From contig NZ_WSNW01000001.1 in assembly GCF_009767585.1 (NCBI RefSeq), positions 2,200,090 to 2,264,089 of the forward strand: DNA of 64,000 nt. Direction: 5' to 3'. Under the pieces are notes generated by a model. It did no database searches and was not told the DNA's origin. It worked only from the letters and a program-made list of their open reading frames with translations. This document shows positions 46,059 through 57,500 of this stretch, piece after piece. The position numbers and the translations under genes were made by a program. The DNA is from Coprobacillus cateniformis (lineage in GTDB: Bacteria > Bacillota_I > Bacilli_A > Erysipelotrichales > Coprobacillaceae). Position 1 is the first letter of the stretch; every line of letters begins with the position of its first letter.

Positions 46059-46943
46059 ATGTATGTATCAATGAAAGACATGCTTTGGCATGCTCATCAA
46101 CATCATTATGCTGTGATGGCTATCAATTGTGTGAATATGGAACAAGCCAAAGCTATTATTGAAAGTGCTGAAGAAGAATCTTCACCTGTCATTATTAATA
46201 TTTCGCCAAGACAACTTAAAGCACATGGTTATGGTTATATCATGGTTCCTATGATTCAAGCGTTAGCCAAGCAAGCAAGTGTACCAGTTGCTTTTAACTT
46301 AGATCATGGAGCAAATTTTGAAGATATTGCTCAGGCTCTCAAATGGGGCTTTTCAAGTGTGATGATTGATGCTTCATCTTATGACTTTGAAGAAAATATA
46401 AGAAGAACATCAATGGTTTCAACGCTTGCTCATAGTCTTGGTAAATCATGTGAAGCAGAACTTGGTCATGTTGGATTAGCAGCCAATGCTGATGGTCAAA
46501 ATATTGATTATTATACTCATGTTATGCAAGCTAAAGAATTTGTTGAAAGAACAGGGTGTGATTGTCTGGCAGTCGCAATAGGAACTGCCCATGGAGCTTA
46601 TCCAAAGGGGATGATTCCTCAACTTGATTTTGAAAGATTAACACAATTAAAACATGCTTTAAATATGCCACTTGTTTTACATGGTGGTTCTGGTGCTGGT
46701 GAAGAGAACATTCAAAAAGCAGTTGCATGTGGTATCAATAAAATTAATGTCTGTACTGATCTTATGAAACATGCCAAAGAAGCTCTCATAAAAACATTAG
46801 CAGATGAACCAGATATAGAATATATGGAATTAAATATGGCAGTTGAAGATGCTATGAAAGACTTTATTAAAGCTTATATGCGTTTTATTGGGTCAAGCCA
46901 ACAATATATTTTTGACAAACATATTGGTCCTGAATTAGACTAG
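46059..46943 (+). CDS. Class II ketose-bisphosphate aldolase (fructose/tagatose type)
   Basis: Zinc aldolase of 294 residues that splits a ketose bisphosphate into dihydroxyacetone phosphate and an aldehyde. Metal and active-site motifs: VAFNLDHG, SSVMIDAS, CEAELGHVG, AIGTAHGAYP, LVLHGGSGAG and GINKINVCTDL. ATG 46059 has GGAGG at 46047-46050; the ATG at 46044 lies within that RBS. It belongs to the PTS operon. No 1-phosphofructokinase is present, so either a housekeeping kinase serves or the sugar differs from fructose (inference). Confidence 0.92.
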   Translation: MYVSMKDMLWHAHQHHYAVMAINCVNMEQAKAIIESAEEESSPVIINISPRQLKAHGYGYIMVPMIQALAKQASVPVAFNLDHGANFEDIAQALKWGFSSVMIDASSYDFEENIRRTSMVSTLAHSLGKSCEAELGHVGLAANADGQNIDYYTHVMQAKEFVERTGCDCLAVAIGTAHGAYPKGMIPQLDFERLTQLKHALNMPLVLHGGSGAGEENIQKAVACGINKINVCTDLMKHAKEALIKTLADEPDIEYMELNMAVEDAMKDFIKAYMRFIGSSQQYIFDKHIGPELD

Positions 46944-46950
46944 GAGGATT

Positions 46951-47607
46951 ATGATGAATGACAATCGGACTTTGTTTGTGGTTTTAATAGGGTTCTTTTG
47001 CATGTTTAGCATTGCGATGGTGATAAAAACTATTCGTAATTATTATATTTTTAAAGCGAGTTTCTATACAGAAATTTATTCAGGATTGTTTGAGTATATA
47101 ACTCGTAAAAAAAGTCTAAAAAGGATGTCACAGAGTTATTGGCTTGAAAGGGAATTAGGCTCACATAGAATCATGTATCAAATAACCAAAACAAAATATG
47201 AAAATATTGTTCAACCTTATATTCTTATATTACTAACAACTGGATTGTATGTCATTCAAATTCATAATGAATCAGCGCACTATATATGTCATCAAGGTAC
47301 ACTAAAAAAGATAACTGAAAATAAGAATAAAGAAAAAATCGTTCAAAACCTTCCTTTTCCTATATCTGAATTCAAAAATTTTCAGTATCATTTTGAATTA
47401 TTACTTGATAATACAGTTATCCCTATGCGATATATTCTTGCGTTTACAGATCATAGTCAATTAGATATATATCTTAAAGATATTTCTGTTATACAGAAAA
47501 AACAGTTGATTCAAACAATCAAAGAATATCATCTTCAATCAAAAGATGTATATTCAAAAGAAGATATAGAAAGAATATATTATCATTTTACAAAAAAGAT
47601 ATTCTAA
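46951..47607 (+). CDS. Hypothetical membrane-anchored protein at the end of the PTS operon
   Basis: A 218-residue protein that I do not recognise. One N-terminal membrane helix (about 9-27, LFVVLIGFFCMFSIAMVI) is followed by a basic, mostly soluble domain. Segment YILILLTTGLYVIQIHNES somewhat recalls the core strand of NERD nuclease-like domains, but the rest does not confirm it. RBS AGGAGG just before the start and a 7-bp gap to the aldolase gene make co-transcription likely. Confidence 0.7.
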   Translation: MMNDNRTLFVVLIGFFCMFSIAMVIKTIRNYYIFKASFYTEIYSGLFEYITRKKSLKRMSQSYWLERELGSHRIMYQITKTKYENIVQPYILILLTTGLYVIQIHNESAHYICHQGTLKKITENKNKEKIVQNLPFPISEFKNFQYHFELLLDNTVIPMRYILAFTDHSQLDIYLKDISVIQKKQLIQTIKEYHLQSKDVYSKEDIERIYYHFTKKIF

Positions 47608-47792
47608 ATAAAAAGATGATTTCAATTCATGGTTCTTAATAGACCGTAAGTTAATTCAATGACTAGTCAATAGCTTTATTAATGATAATTCTAAGGTGAA
47701 TCCGGCCATATTTTCATTATATTTTACTTTCTATAATAAAGATAAAAAAGCGATATTATTTGTATTGAGATATCGTTTTATGAAAAGTCGTA

Positions 47793-47827
47793 AAAGAGAA
47801 TTTTTTATCAAAATAGTTCTCTTTTTT
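47793..47827 (+). terminator. Terminator in the gap before the Rhs locus
   Basis: AGAGAA and TTCTCT arms within an A-rich to T-rich hairpin, followed by seven Ts. Another hairpin (GCGATAT/ATATCGT, 47748-47775) lies just before. The rest of 47608-47939 shows a TATAAT at 47732 but no gene. Confidence 0.55.
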
Positions 47828-47939
47828 TACGTTTAAGTGAAAAATAAGGGCGTTTAAGTAAAAGTCTTTGACTGTAAGAGAGCTACAGAGGGATAATGCA
47901 AGTGAATGTAAGCAAATATGAAGAATGTGGGGGATATTT

Positions 47940-48569
47940 ATGAAGTACAAGAAAACATTATTTGGAATACTCATTGTCTGTGTGGGTCTTTTTTTTATAA
48001 TATGGATTAACAGGAATAAGAATCATGATCCTGATAGTATCTATTGGGCAAAAGAAGAATTTGAAAACGAATGGGAAGATCAAGATTATTATGAAAGGGA
48101 TAATTCTCAGCAAAATGCAAGAGAGATAGGACAGACTAATGAAACAGTTGTACCAGTTGAAAAGGTATTCTATACATATGAGGATGTCTATGTCTATTAT
48201 GATATGCTGGATCAGAAAAAAGATGAACTGTATAAAAAACTTTTATCTATTTATATTATTGGGAATCCTCATAAACTTTATCATGAGGGATATGCTACCT
48301 ATTTGGGGAATTTGGGAAGAAGCCTGATATTTGAGTGCCAAAGATTTCAGAGTGTTAAGTATAGTGGAACTGGAAATCACAATTTAGAAAATCATATTTT
48401 TAAATATCATTATTTTTATGGAAGCAATGAATGCTATTATGTGATAGGTAATGAGTTAATCAAGATAGAGGATAATCTCAATCAGGAAAAGTATGATGAG
48501 GTTTTAAAAAGCATGGAGATTATTCATGAAAATATCAAACAGATAGAGGTGATCAGACGTGAAGCATAG
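47940..48569 (+). CDS. Hypothetical membrane-anchored protein coupled to the Rhs toxin gene
   Basis: A 209-residue protein, not recognised. One N-terminal membrane helix (about 6-25, LFGILIVCVGLFFIIWI) precedes a highly acidic stretch (about 30-60) and a mixed domain with GNPHKLYHEGYATYLGNLG. ATG 47940 follows GTGGGGGAT. Its end overlaps the GTG start of the giant Rhs gene by 11 bp, so the two are translated together. A role in export, folding or anchoring of the Rhs protein is possible from context only. Confidence 0.75.
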   Translation: MKYKKTLFGILIVCVGLFFIIWINRNKNHDPDSIYWAKEEFENEWEDQDYYERDNSQQNAREIGQTNETVVPVEKVFYTYEDVYVYYDMLDQKKDELYKKLLSIYIIGNPHKLYHEGYATYLGNLGRSLIFECQRFQSVKYSGTGNHNLENHIFKYHYFYGSNECYYVIGNELIKIEDNLNQEKYDEVLKSMEIIHENIKQIEVIRREA

Positions 48570-51500
48570 AATAAAGAACTATTCATTTCAAATATTCATT
48601 GTTTTTATATGTATTCAATTAGGAATGAGTCAGGTCAATGCATCTGGTTTTATACGTTTGTATGATGCAACTGTCACAGGTCAAAATGTATCTTTGAATA
48701 ATTCTTCAAATAATCAAAATGAAGTGAATGAAACTGTATCTATTGGAGATACGAATCAAAGAGAAAGCTTATTCTTTGAGACTGCAAAAGAGAATATTGA
48801 AGATGATTTGAAAGAACAGGGGTATAAAGAAGATATCTCAAAACGGACAGAGAATTCAAAAACTCTTTCTTATGATGGTATTGAACAGACAATTATCTAT
48901 AATGAACCCGTTTATTATAAGAAGAATAATCAGTTGAGGGAATATGACAATGATTTTGTTAAATCAAAAGTAAGAAGCTCATATACAGTCTATCAGAATA
49001 AATCTGGAGATCATCATTATCAGATACCTGAAACCTTAAATCAGGATAGTCATATTATTATTGATAATATAGAATTGAGTCTTAATCATATAGAAGAGAC
49101 ACAGGGTGAGATTAAAGAGAATACCGCCTATTACCACAATGCTGAGGATCAGAAGGATTATGGTATTACAGCCTATAATACAGGAATGAAAATAAAGAGT
49201 GCTATTAGTGATAAGCAGCATAGTCTTACACAAAGCTACAGTCTTCACTTGCCAGAGGATTATACTGTTCAATTAACTGATGATCATACAGCAGCTTATA
49301 TCTATCAAGAAGATAAGCCAATGCAGGTGATATCAGCAGGCTGTTTAAAGGATGCTGATGGAAATGTTATTGATTTATATGATTTAGAATTACAGTTGAA
49401 TGAGAAAGAACTGGTCATAGCGCCAACGCAAGAAAAAATGAAACAATTAACAACTGCTCCTTACAGCATGGAGGTCTCTGTTAAGACAGTAACGAATCCT
49501 GATTATAGTTTAATTAAACTTTATGGTGTTCGTTCAGGAGATAAATATAAAGATAAATCCTATGCTCCAGAAGTGAATTCCAATTATGCTCATTTTGCAA
49601 TGGTGGGAAGAGACCCACAAGGTTCCATCAATGAGGGAACACCAAGCCCTGAGAATGTTGGTCTGATTAAGGTGGATTTTAATGCTCTGGTAAATAAATA
49701 TATTGGTGAGCATCGACGCATTGAAAGTGCCAGTATGAGTCTGCGTCTAGCAACGACAATCAAAAACAAATCAACATTATCAATGAGCAGATTAAATGAA
49801 AAAATGCCTCTTTTTGATAATTACAATAATCTAAAATGGACAAAATATGAGTCCTACTTTCAGAAATACAAAGACAGAAATCAGGAATATAGCCCAGTTC
49901 GACTGGATACAAAAACAGTGACAAGAAAACCAGGAACTGTTCAGTTTATTTCATTTAATATAACGGATGCGATTGATGACTGGTATCAGGGAAATCCAGC
50001 TCATGGACTGATCTTAGAAGGAGATTCAGCTGATACCAAAGCACAGGCTATTTTTAATCATGCCAGTTCCAATGATTTGGAAGTTTTGCCATATATGACA
50101 GTGAGTCATGTTCAGGATGGACCAATTAATCCTAATCTATCATTAGATGATACAACACTTCAGATGAGACCATTTACACAATCTAATGGACAGGGCTTAC
50201 TACATTTTACTGCTTTAGGCTTTGATGGTCTATCAAGACCAGACAGTGATGTTCAAATCCAGGTTGTTGATACTGTCAATCAAAAAGTCGTTTACAATCA
50301 AACAACAAATGCAGCATCAACTTATCGTATATTTCCACTCTATGACAAGATAGCTAATGCTCAGCAATATTATCGTAAGGTCAGTAACTATCAGATGAAT
50401 GAGCGTCTATTAAGCAGTTCACTGGAGAATAATCATTTGTATCAGATCAAATATAAAGTGACTGCATATGACAAGAATGGAAATGTACAGGCAACAAAAA
50501 ATTGGACCAATTCAGAAACTTTTCAGTTATACAAGGTAGGAGGTTTTGATAGAATATCAAGAATTATTGATTTCTATGGAATTAAAAATACAAGTCAGTT
50601 GAGATTGGATAATCATATGTTTGACAGTCTGCTTGTTCAGGAAAACTTATTATTCTTAAGAAATCCTACCAAAAATCAAAATAAAGCTTATTCATCCCAA
50701 ACACTAACTGTCAATGATAAAAAAGCAATAGATATGGCTTTGATGGGGAGAGGATTACATTGTGAATATGGTTATGAACCTGTTAATTATAATACTGGTA
50801 ATCTTTATTACAATAATCAGGATGCCTATTTTGTAGAATATGGAGAGAAGTATTATTTTGAAAGAAGCTATAATTCTCTAGCAGAAAAAAGTGGGGTCTA
50901 TGGAAATAACTGGGACCTGAATTGGAATTATCAGCTTTCATTTGCCAATAATGCTGCCTTGTTTAGTGATGGAACTGGAAAAATATTAACTTTCTTTAAA
51001 AATGGAAATTCTTATCAGTCGCCTGATGGATATCAGATGACAATGAAACAGGAAAAAGTTGATGAAAAGATTTATTATGTAGACAGTGGTTATTATGATC
51101 AGGAGGAAACACCAGTTCAGGAGAAGGTTGTTGTTCCTATCTATGATTATATTATTACTGATGTCTCAACACATAAAGTCTATCGCTTTAATGATGAAGG
51201 TTATATTCAGGAAGTTATATTAGATGAATATGGTCATAAGATGGTCTATTCCTATGACAGCAGTTATAATGTCAAACAGATGAAAAGTTCTTCAGGCAAA
51301 GTCTTCACTTTTACATATAATGAGAATCATTATCTTGTCAGTATTCAATTACCAAACTATACAAAAATACAGTATGATTATGATAGTCAGGGAAATATGA
51401 TTGGTTTTACTGATCAAAAAGGCTATAAGATTCATTATGCCTATCAGGGAAAAGGTTTATTAAAGACTTACACAAGTCGTGAAAGTAATCATATTATCCT

Positions 51501-54500
51501 TACAAATGAATTTGATTCATTAGGACGTGTTATAAAACAGACAGATGCTAAAAATCAGACAGTGACATTTCAGTATAACAGTAGCTATACAAAAATAAAT
51601 GGCTATGATGGAAAAAGTGAATATGTCTATTTAGATAGTGAAAAAAGAACAACGAAAAAAGTGAATCAGGATGGACAGGTTTCAAGTCATACATATAACT
51701 CGGATAATCAGTTAACAAGTACAGTCGAGGATGGTCAAAAGACGCAGTTTATCTATAATAATCAGGGACAGTTGGTTAATGAAGTGAGATCGGATGGGAA
51801 GAAGTCGACTTATACATACAGTGGCAATAATATTATTCAAAAGACTGACTTTGATGGAAAGACAACAAAATATGAATATGATTCATATGGTCATGTCACA
51901 AAGACAATCAACCCTGATGGAACATATACTGCCAATCGATATAATGCTGATGGACAAATGATTTATGAAAGAGATATTCATGGACTGGAAAAGACTTATA
52001 CTTATGATAAGGGAAATAAGGTTAAGGAAACTGATCAAAATGGCTATACAATCCAGTATACATATGATGCATTAGGAATGATCAATTCGCAGACAGATCA
52101 GGAGAATTATAAGACTGAGTTTGTTAGAGATCAAAGAGGACAAAAAATTAAAGAAATATCACCTACAAGTACAAAGCATTATTCATATGATGGTGATGGA
52201 AATCTTGTCTATGAAGAAGATGGCAATGGTCATGGTATTTATTATAAATATGATGAATTATCTCGATTGATTGAGAAAAAAGATGCCTATGGAACTGTTA
52301 AGACAGAATATGATGTCAATGGAAATATCATTCAAACAACAGATGAATTAGGATTTACAAAGTCATATACATATGATGCTTTAAAAAATAAGACAAGCTA
52401 TACCAATGAAGAAGGATATAGTGAATACTATAAGTATGATGATAAAAATCAGCTTATTGAAACACAGGATATAAAAGGAATAAGTACCTATCATACATAT
52501 AATTCACTTGGACAGATTATAAAAGAACAGAGATTAGATAAAATCAATACATATCAGTATAATGATCAGGGTCAATTAACTGAAAAGAATGAAAATGGAA
52601 TCATCACAACATTTCAATATGATCAATATGGAAATATCAGTTTCAAAGAAACAAATGGAATGAAAGAAGAATATGAATATTTCTATGACCAGTTATTATC
52701 TCAGACAATCAAAGGTGCAAAAACAACTTATGATTATGATATTTATGGACGAAAAATCAAAGAGACAAATGCATTAGGTGATTCAACAACATATCTCTAC
52801 TCACCAAGTGGGAATCTAATTCAAACAACTCAGCCTAATGGGAACATATATACGATGACTTATGATGGTGATCATCATTTGTTATCGACAACAGACAGTT
52901 TAGGAAATAAGACATCCGCAGAATATGATGCGAATGGAAATGTCATACGATCATATGACGAAAATGGAAATGTAACAACATATACATATACAGCCAGAAA
53001 TCAAAAGGCAAGTATGAAAGATCCTTTAGGAAATGTTTATACTTATACATACAATGCAAAAGGCCAGCTTATAAAAACAGCCGATCCTCTTTGTAATGAG
53101 AGTATAACGTCATATACACCTTTAGGAAATGTATCTCAAACAACAGATTCTATAGGAAGAAGTGTTGAAACATTTTATGATGAAGCTGGTCAAGTTATAG
53201 AAATAAAAGATGTCAGGGGGAGAAGTGCAACACAGGTCTATGATGATTATCATCGCTTAATCTCTTCAACTAATATTTATGGAAAGGAAACACGTTATAC
53301 ATATGATAAGTTTGATCGTGTTATAAAGACAGAAGATGATTATGGTCATATCAAGGAAATGACTTATAATGATTTAGGACTGCCGATCACTGAAACAAAT
53401 GAAAAAGATCAGAAAATAATCTATGAATATAATCAGTATGGCTATCTTATCAAAACAACTGATATAAGAGGGAATGAAACAACAAGTCAATTCAATGTTC
53501 TAGGTCAGGTTATTTCTCAAACAGATGAAAGAGGTATAAAAACAATCTTAACATATGATCAGGTTGGAAATGTTCTGACAAAGACAACTGATAAAATAAC
53601 CACAATATATCAGTATAATCAAATAGGTTTATTAGAAAGTGAAACAGATCATCTAGGAAGAACAAAATCATACCAATATGATGCCAAAGGAAATGTCATT
53701 GAAACAAAAAATGCATTAGGATATAAAACCAAGAATATCTATGATGCCAATAACAACCTTATTGCAACTATTAATGAAAAGAATCAGAAAACATCATTTG
53801 AATATGATGCTCTCAATAGACCATTCAAACAAATCAATCCAGATTTAACCTTTACACTCAATGCTTATGATCAAGTCGGGAGAGTTATAGAATCTACAAA
53901 CGAATTAGGTTATCAGCAAAAAGTAGAATATAATGATTTAGATCAGGAAGTTGCGGTTATAGATGCAAAAGGGAATCAGACAACATATGAGTATAATGAT
54001 CAGGATCTATTATCTCGCACAGTTTATCCAAATGGTTCCTCAACAGCAAACATCTATGATGAAAAGGGTCAACTTATAGAAAGTTTAGATGTTCAGGCGA
54101 ATCGTTATCAATATGAATACGATAAATATGGCAGAAAAACAAAAGAAACATCCCCTAATGGATATTTCAAGGAATATATTTATAATGCATACGATGATGT
54201 TGTTCAATGGAATGATAATGATGGGGTACTACTGACATATGAATATAATCAGTATGGTCAACAGATTTCAGCAACCAATAGAGCACAGCAGACTTCAAAA
54301 ACAATTTATGATGCATTGGGACGTGTACAGGAGGAAGTTGATATCAGAGGTAACAGTTCCTACATAGAATATGATGTTATGAATCGCATGACTCGGCAGA
54401 CAGATGTGAGAGGGAATATCACTACCTATACATATGATGAATTAGATCGTGTGACTGAAACAAGGGTCAATGAAAAAGTGACACAGCAGGTTTATGATTG

Positions 54501-57500
54501 CTTAGGGAATGTGATTAAAGATATTGATGCATTAGGTTATGAAACAAGTTATGAGTTTGATGAGAGAAATCAGCTCATTAAGGAGATCAATGCATTAGGA
54601 CAAGAAACAAGATATACTTATGACGCTACTGGTCATGTATTAACAGTAACCAATGCTAAAAATCAGGTCAAGGAATATGGCTATGATGAATTAGGTCAGA
54701 AAACAAAGGAAATTAATGAAGCTGGTGAGGAAAGACTTTATCATTATAATCATATGGGTCAGGTTGAAAGTATTCAAACCGAAGATCAAAAGATTATTCA
54801 GTATCAGTTTGATATATCGGGGAATATGATCAAGATAGCTGTCAACAAGCAGGATAAATATCAGTTTAAGTATGACAATATGAATCAGCTAACTGAGCAA
54901 AAGGATGCTAAGCAAAATACAGAATTCTATACTTATGATATCAGAGGAAATATAAAATCCTATACAGATAAAAATGGAACCGCCATTCATTATGAGTATA
55001 CGCCAACCAATCAGTTAAAAAGACTTTATTGTGATACAATAGAGAATGAGTATCAATATGATAAATATGGTCAATTAATACGAGCCTACAGAAACACTCA
55101 AAAAGAAGCATCAACTTTTAAGTATAATCAGTATGGAGATATCATAGAAGTCACAGATCCAAATGACCAAAGTGTTCAGTATACTTATGATGGATATGGC
55201 AGACAGTTTAAAGTTTATTATCCAAGTGGACAAAAGGTTTCCTACAAATATGATGACTTAGATCATGTTATTGAAGTTAAGGATGGAAAACAGACAACAC
55301 ATTATACATATGATGCTTTAGGAAGAGAGATTCTAGAAGAATCATTACTACAGAAGAAAGAAACGACTTATAATGAGATTGGTCAGATTATAGAAAGTAA
55401 AACAAATCTCAAGGATAAGCAAATCTCTTATCAGTATGAGTACGATTCGTTAGGAAATACTCGAAAAGAGATATCAAATATCAATGGTCAGAAACAAACT
55501 AAAGAAATGGCATATGATAAAGCAGGTCAGCTCATAACAAGTCGGATAGCAGCTGGCGATGATATCAGGGTATCCAGTTATACCTATGATGAATCAGGGA
55601 ACCGAATTCTTTATGAGGAAACAGTGAATGGTGAAAAGACCATCAAGCACAGTAGTTATAACGCTAATGATGAACTTATGGAAGATGGTAAAGCCATCTA
55701 CAGACATGATAAACAGGGAAATGTTATAGAAAAGATTTATGAAGATGGTCATAAGGAAAAAATGTTCTATAATGATTTCAATGAACTTGTCCTTATGAAG
55801 AGTACAAACGGCAAGAAGATTCGTTATGGATATGATGCATTAGGAAACAGAATTTCCAAAGAAGAAAAGGCCCCAATAGATTCAAAGGACTTCATCAATT
55901 ATCTTAAGACAGATGTCAAAATACCTGATCTTGACAAAATGATTACATCATATGAAGAACTAGATGAAGTTCTTGATAGAAAGAAAGCTGAATATCAGGA
56001 TGCATTTAGTCACGAACTGCCAAACCAGACATCAACATGGCTGACAAGTGAAGGAATAGATGTAAAAACATTCTATGTCAATGATATCACATATGAGCAT
56101 ACACAGGTTCTGGAACTTCAGCAGAACAAACAGGTCGAAACATACACGTATGGAAACAATAGAATTTCAATGACCATTGATGATCTTTCAATGAATTATA
56201 TCTATGATGGAAAAGGAAATGTTATAAGTGATGATGGACTGGATAAGCATATCTTTACATATGATGACTTTGGAAAAAGTCTAGAGAATATCAATGATAG
56301 CTATGCCTATAGAGGAGAGAATACAGAGTACAACTACCAGTATCTTAGAGCAAGATACTATGAGACAGCAAATGGACGCTTCCTGTCAAGAGATGACTAT
56401 CTGGGAGAGAGAAATGCAAGTGAATACAATCAGTATATCTATGCATTGAACAATCCATCCATGTATAAGGATCCCAGTGGACACTTCAGTATATCAGCAA
56501 TTGCAGATATCATGATATCAAGTACAAAGAAGCTGGCACAGGATCATATAGATAAGGGAGCAGAGCTACTGAGCAAGGGTCTAGACTGGATGGGCAAGAT
56601 AACAGGCATGAAAGGTGCAACCAATGTCGTTAAAAAGGAAGTCAATAAGGCAGCCAAGAAAACCAAGAAGATAGTTGATGAGGTCACTCGCAATGTAAAG
56701 AAGGCTGCAGCAGCAGTAGACAAGAAGAAACAGCAGCAACAGCAGAAAAACAGCTTTATTGAGTATGCAAAACAGCATGGAATAGATGAAGCCTACAGGA
56801 AGTTTAAGAATATGGATGGTTCACTGCTGGAGGAGGCAGTAAAAGCCTATTGTGATACATTAGGCCTAGAATATACATCAGTGAAGGATGCATTAAAGAG
56901 CATATCAAAAGTAGAGAAGGGATTATCACTTTTATCAAAATATACAACAATCTGTGAAACCATAAAACATGCTGGAAATGTGAATGAATCTGCTGTACAA
57001 TCAAGTGTAGGATATAGCAGCGAGTCAAGCATGCATAAAGTCTATCTAGGAAAGGCTATTGAAGTGCTTTCGGATACAAGAGCACAGGCCTGTAACTTTC
57101 CAGGGAGTAATATAAATGTCTCAGCAAAGATTAATACAATATACAATTATCCATATGGGACAAAAGAGCTGACAAACGAATATGCATCAAGCATGAATAG
57201 TCACTGTAATGATATGATAAGACATATCTGGACAAGTCCAGAAGAGTATAAGGCAGTAAGAGTATGGGTAGGAACAGGGACATATAGTGGAGGCAGATGG
57301 GAAGATGCAGTCTATCATGTCGGAAGCAAGCAGTATCATGCATATGGAAACTGGCTATACACAACATTTGTGCCATGGGGAGCAGAGATACAGGAGCATG
57401 CAGAGTTACTTGAATTTCTAGCCACAATAGCAGGAGCAGCAAATCAGTCATACAATCCATATACAGGAGCAGGCACGGTAACAGGGAAAGATAGTATAAA

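Noticed and set aside
50800..55900. Tandem, roughly periodic DNA repeats that could suggest a CRISPR or satellite array
   Set aside because: They are the coding YD repeats of the Rhs protein; unit sequences vary and the frame is fully open.
57131..57460. Long minus-strand reading frame inside the Rhs gene (also 61421-61624)
   Set aside because: Shadow of the near-identical block B on the plus strand; no RBS or promoter and unlikely composition.
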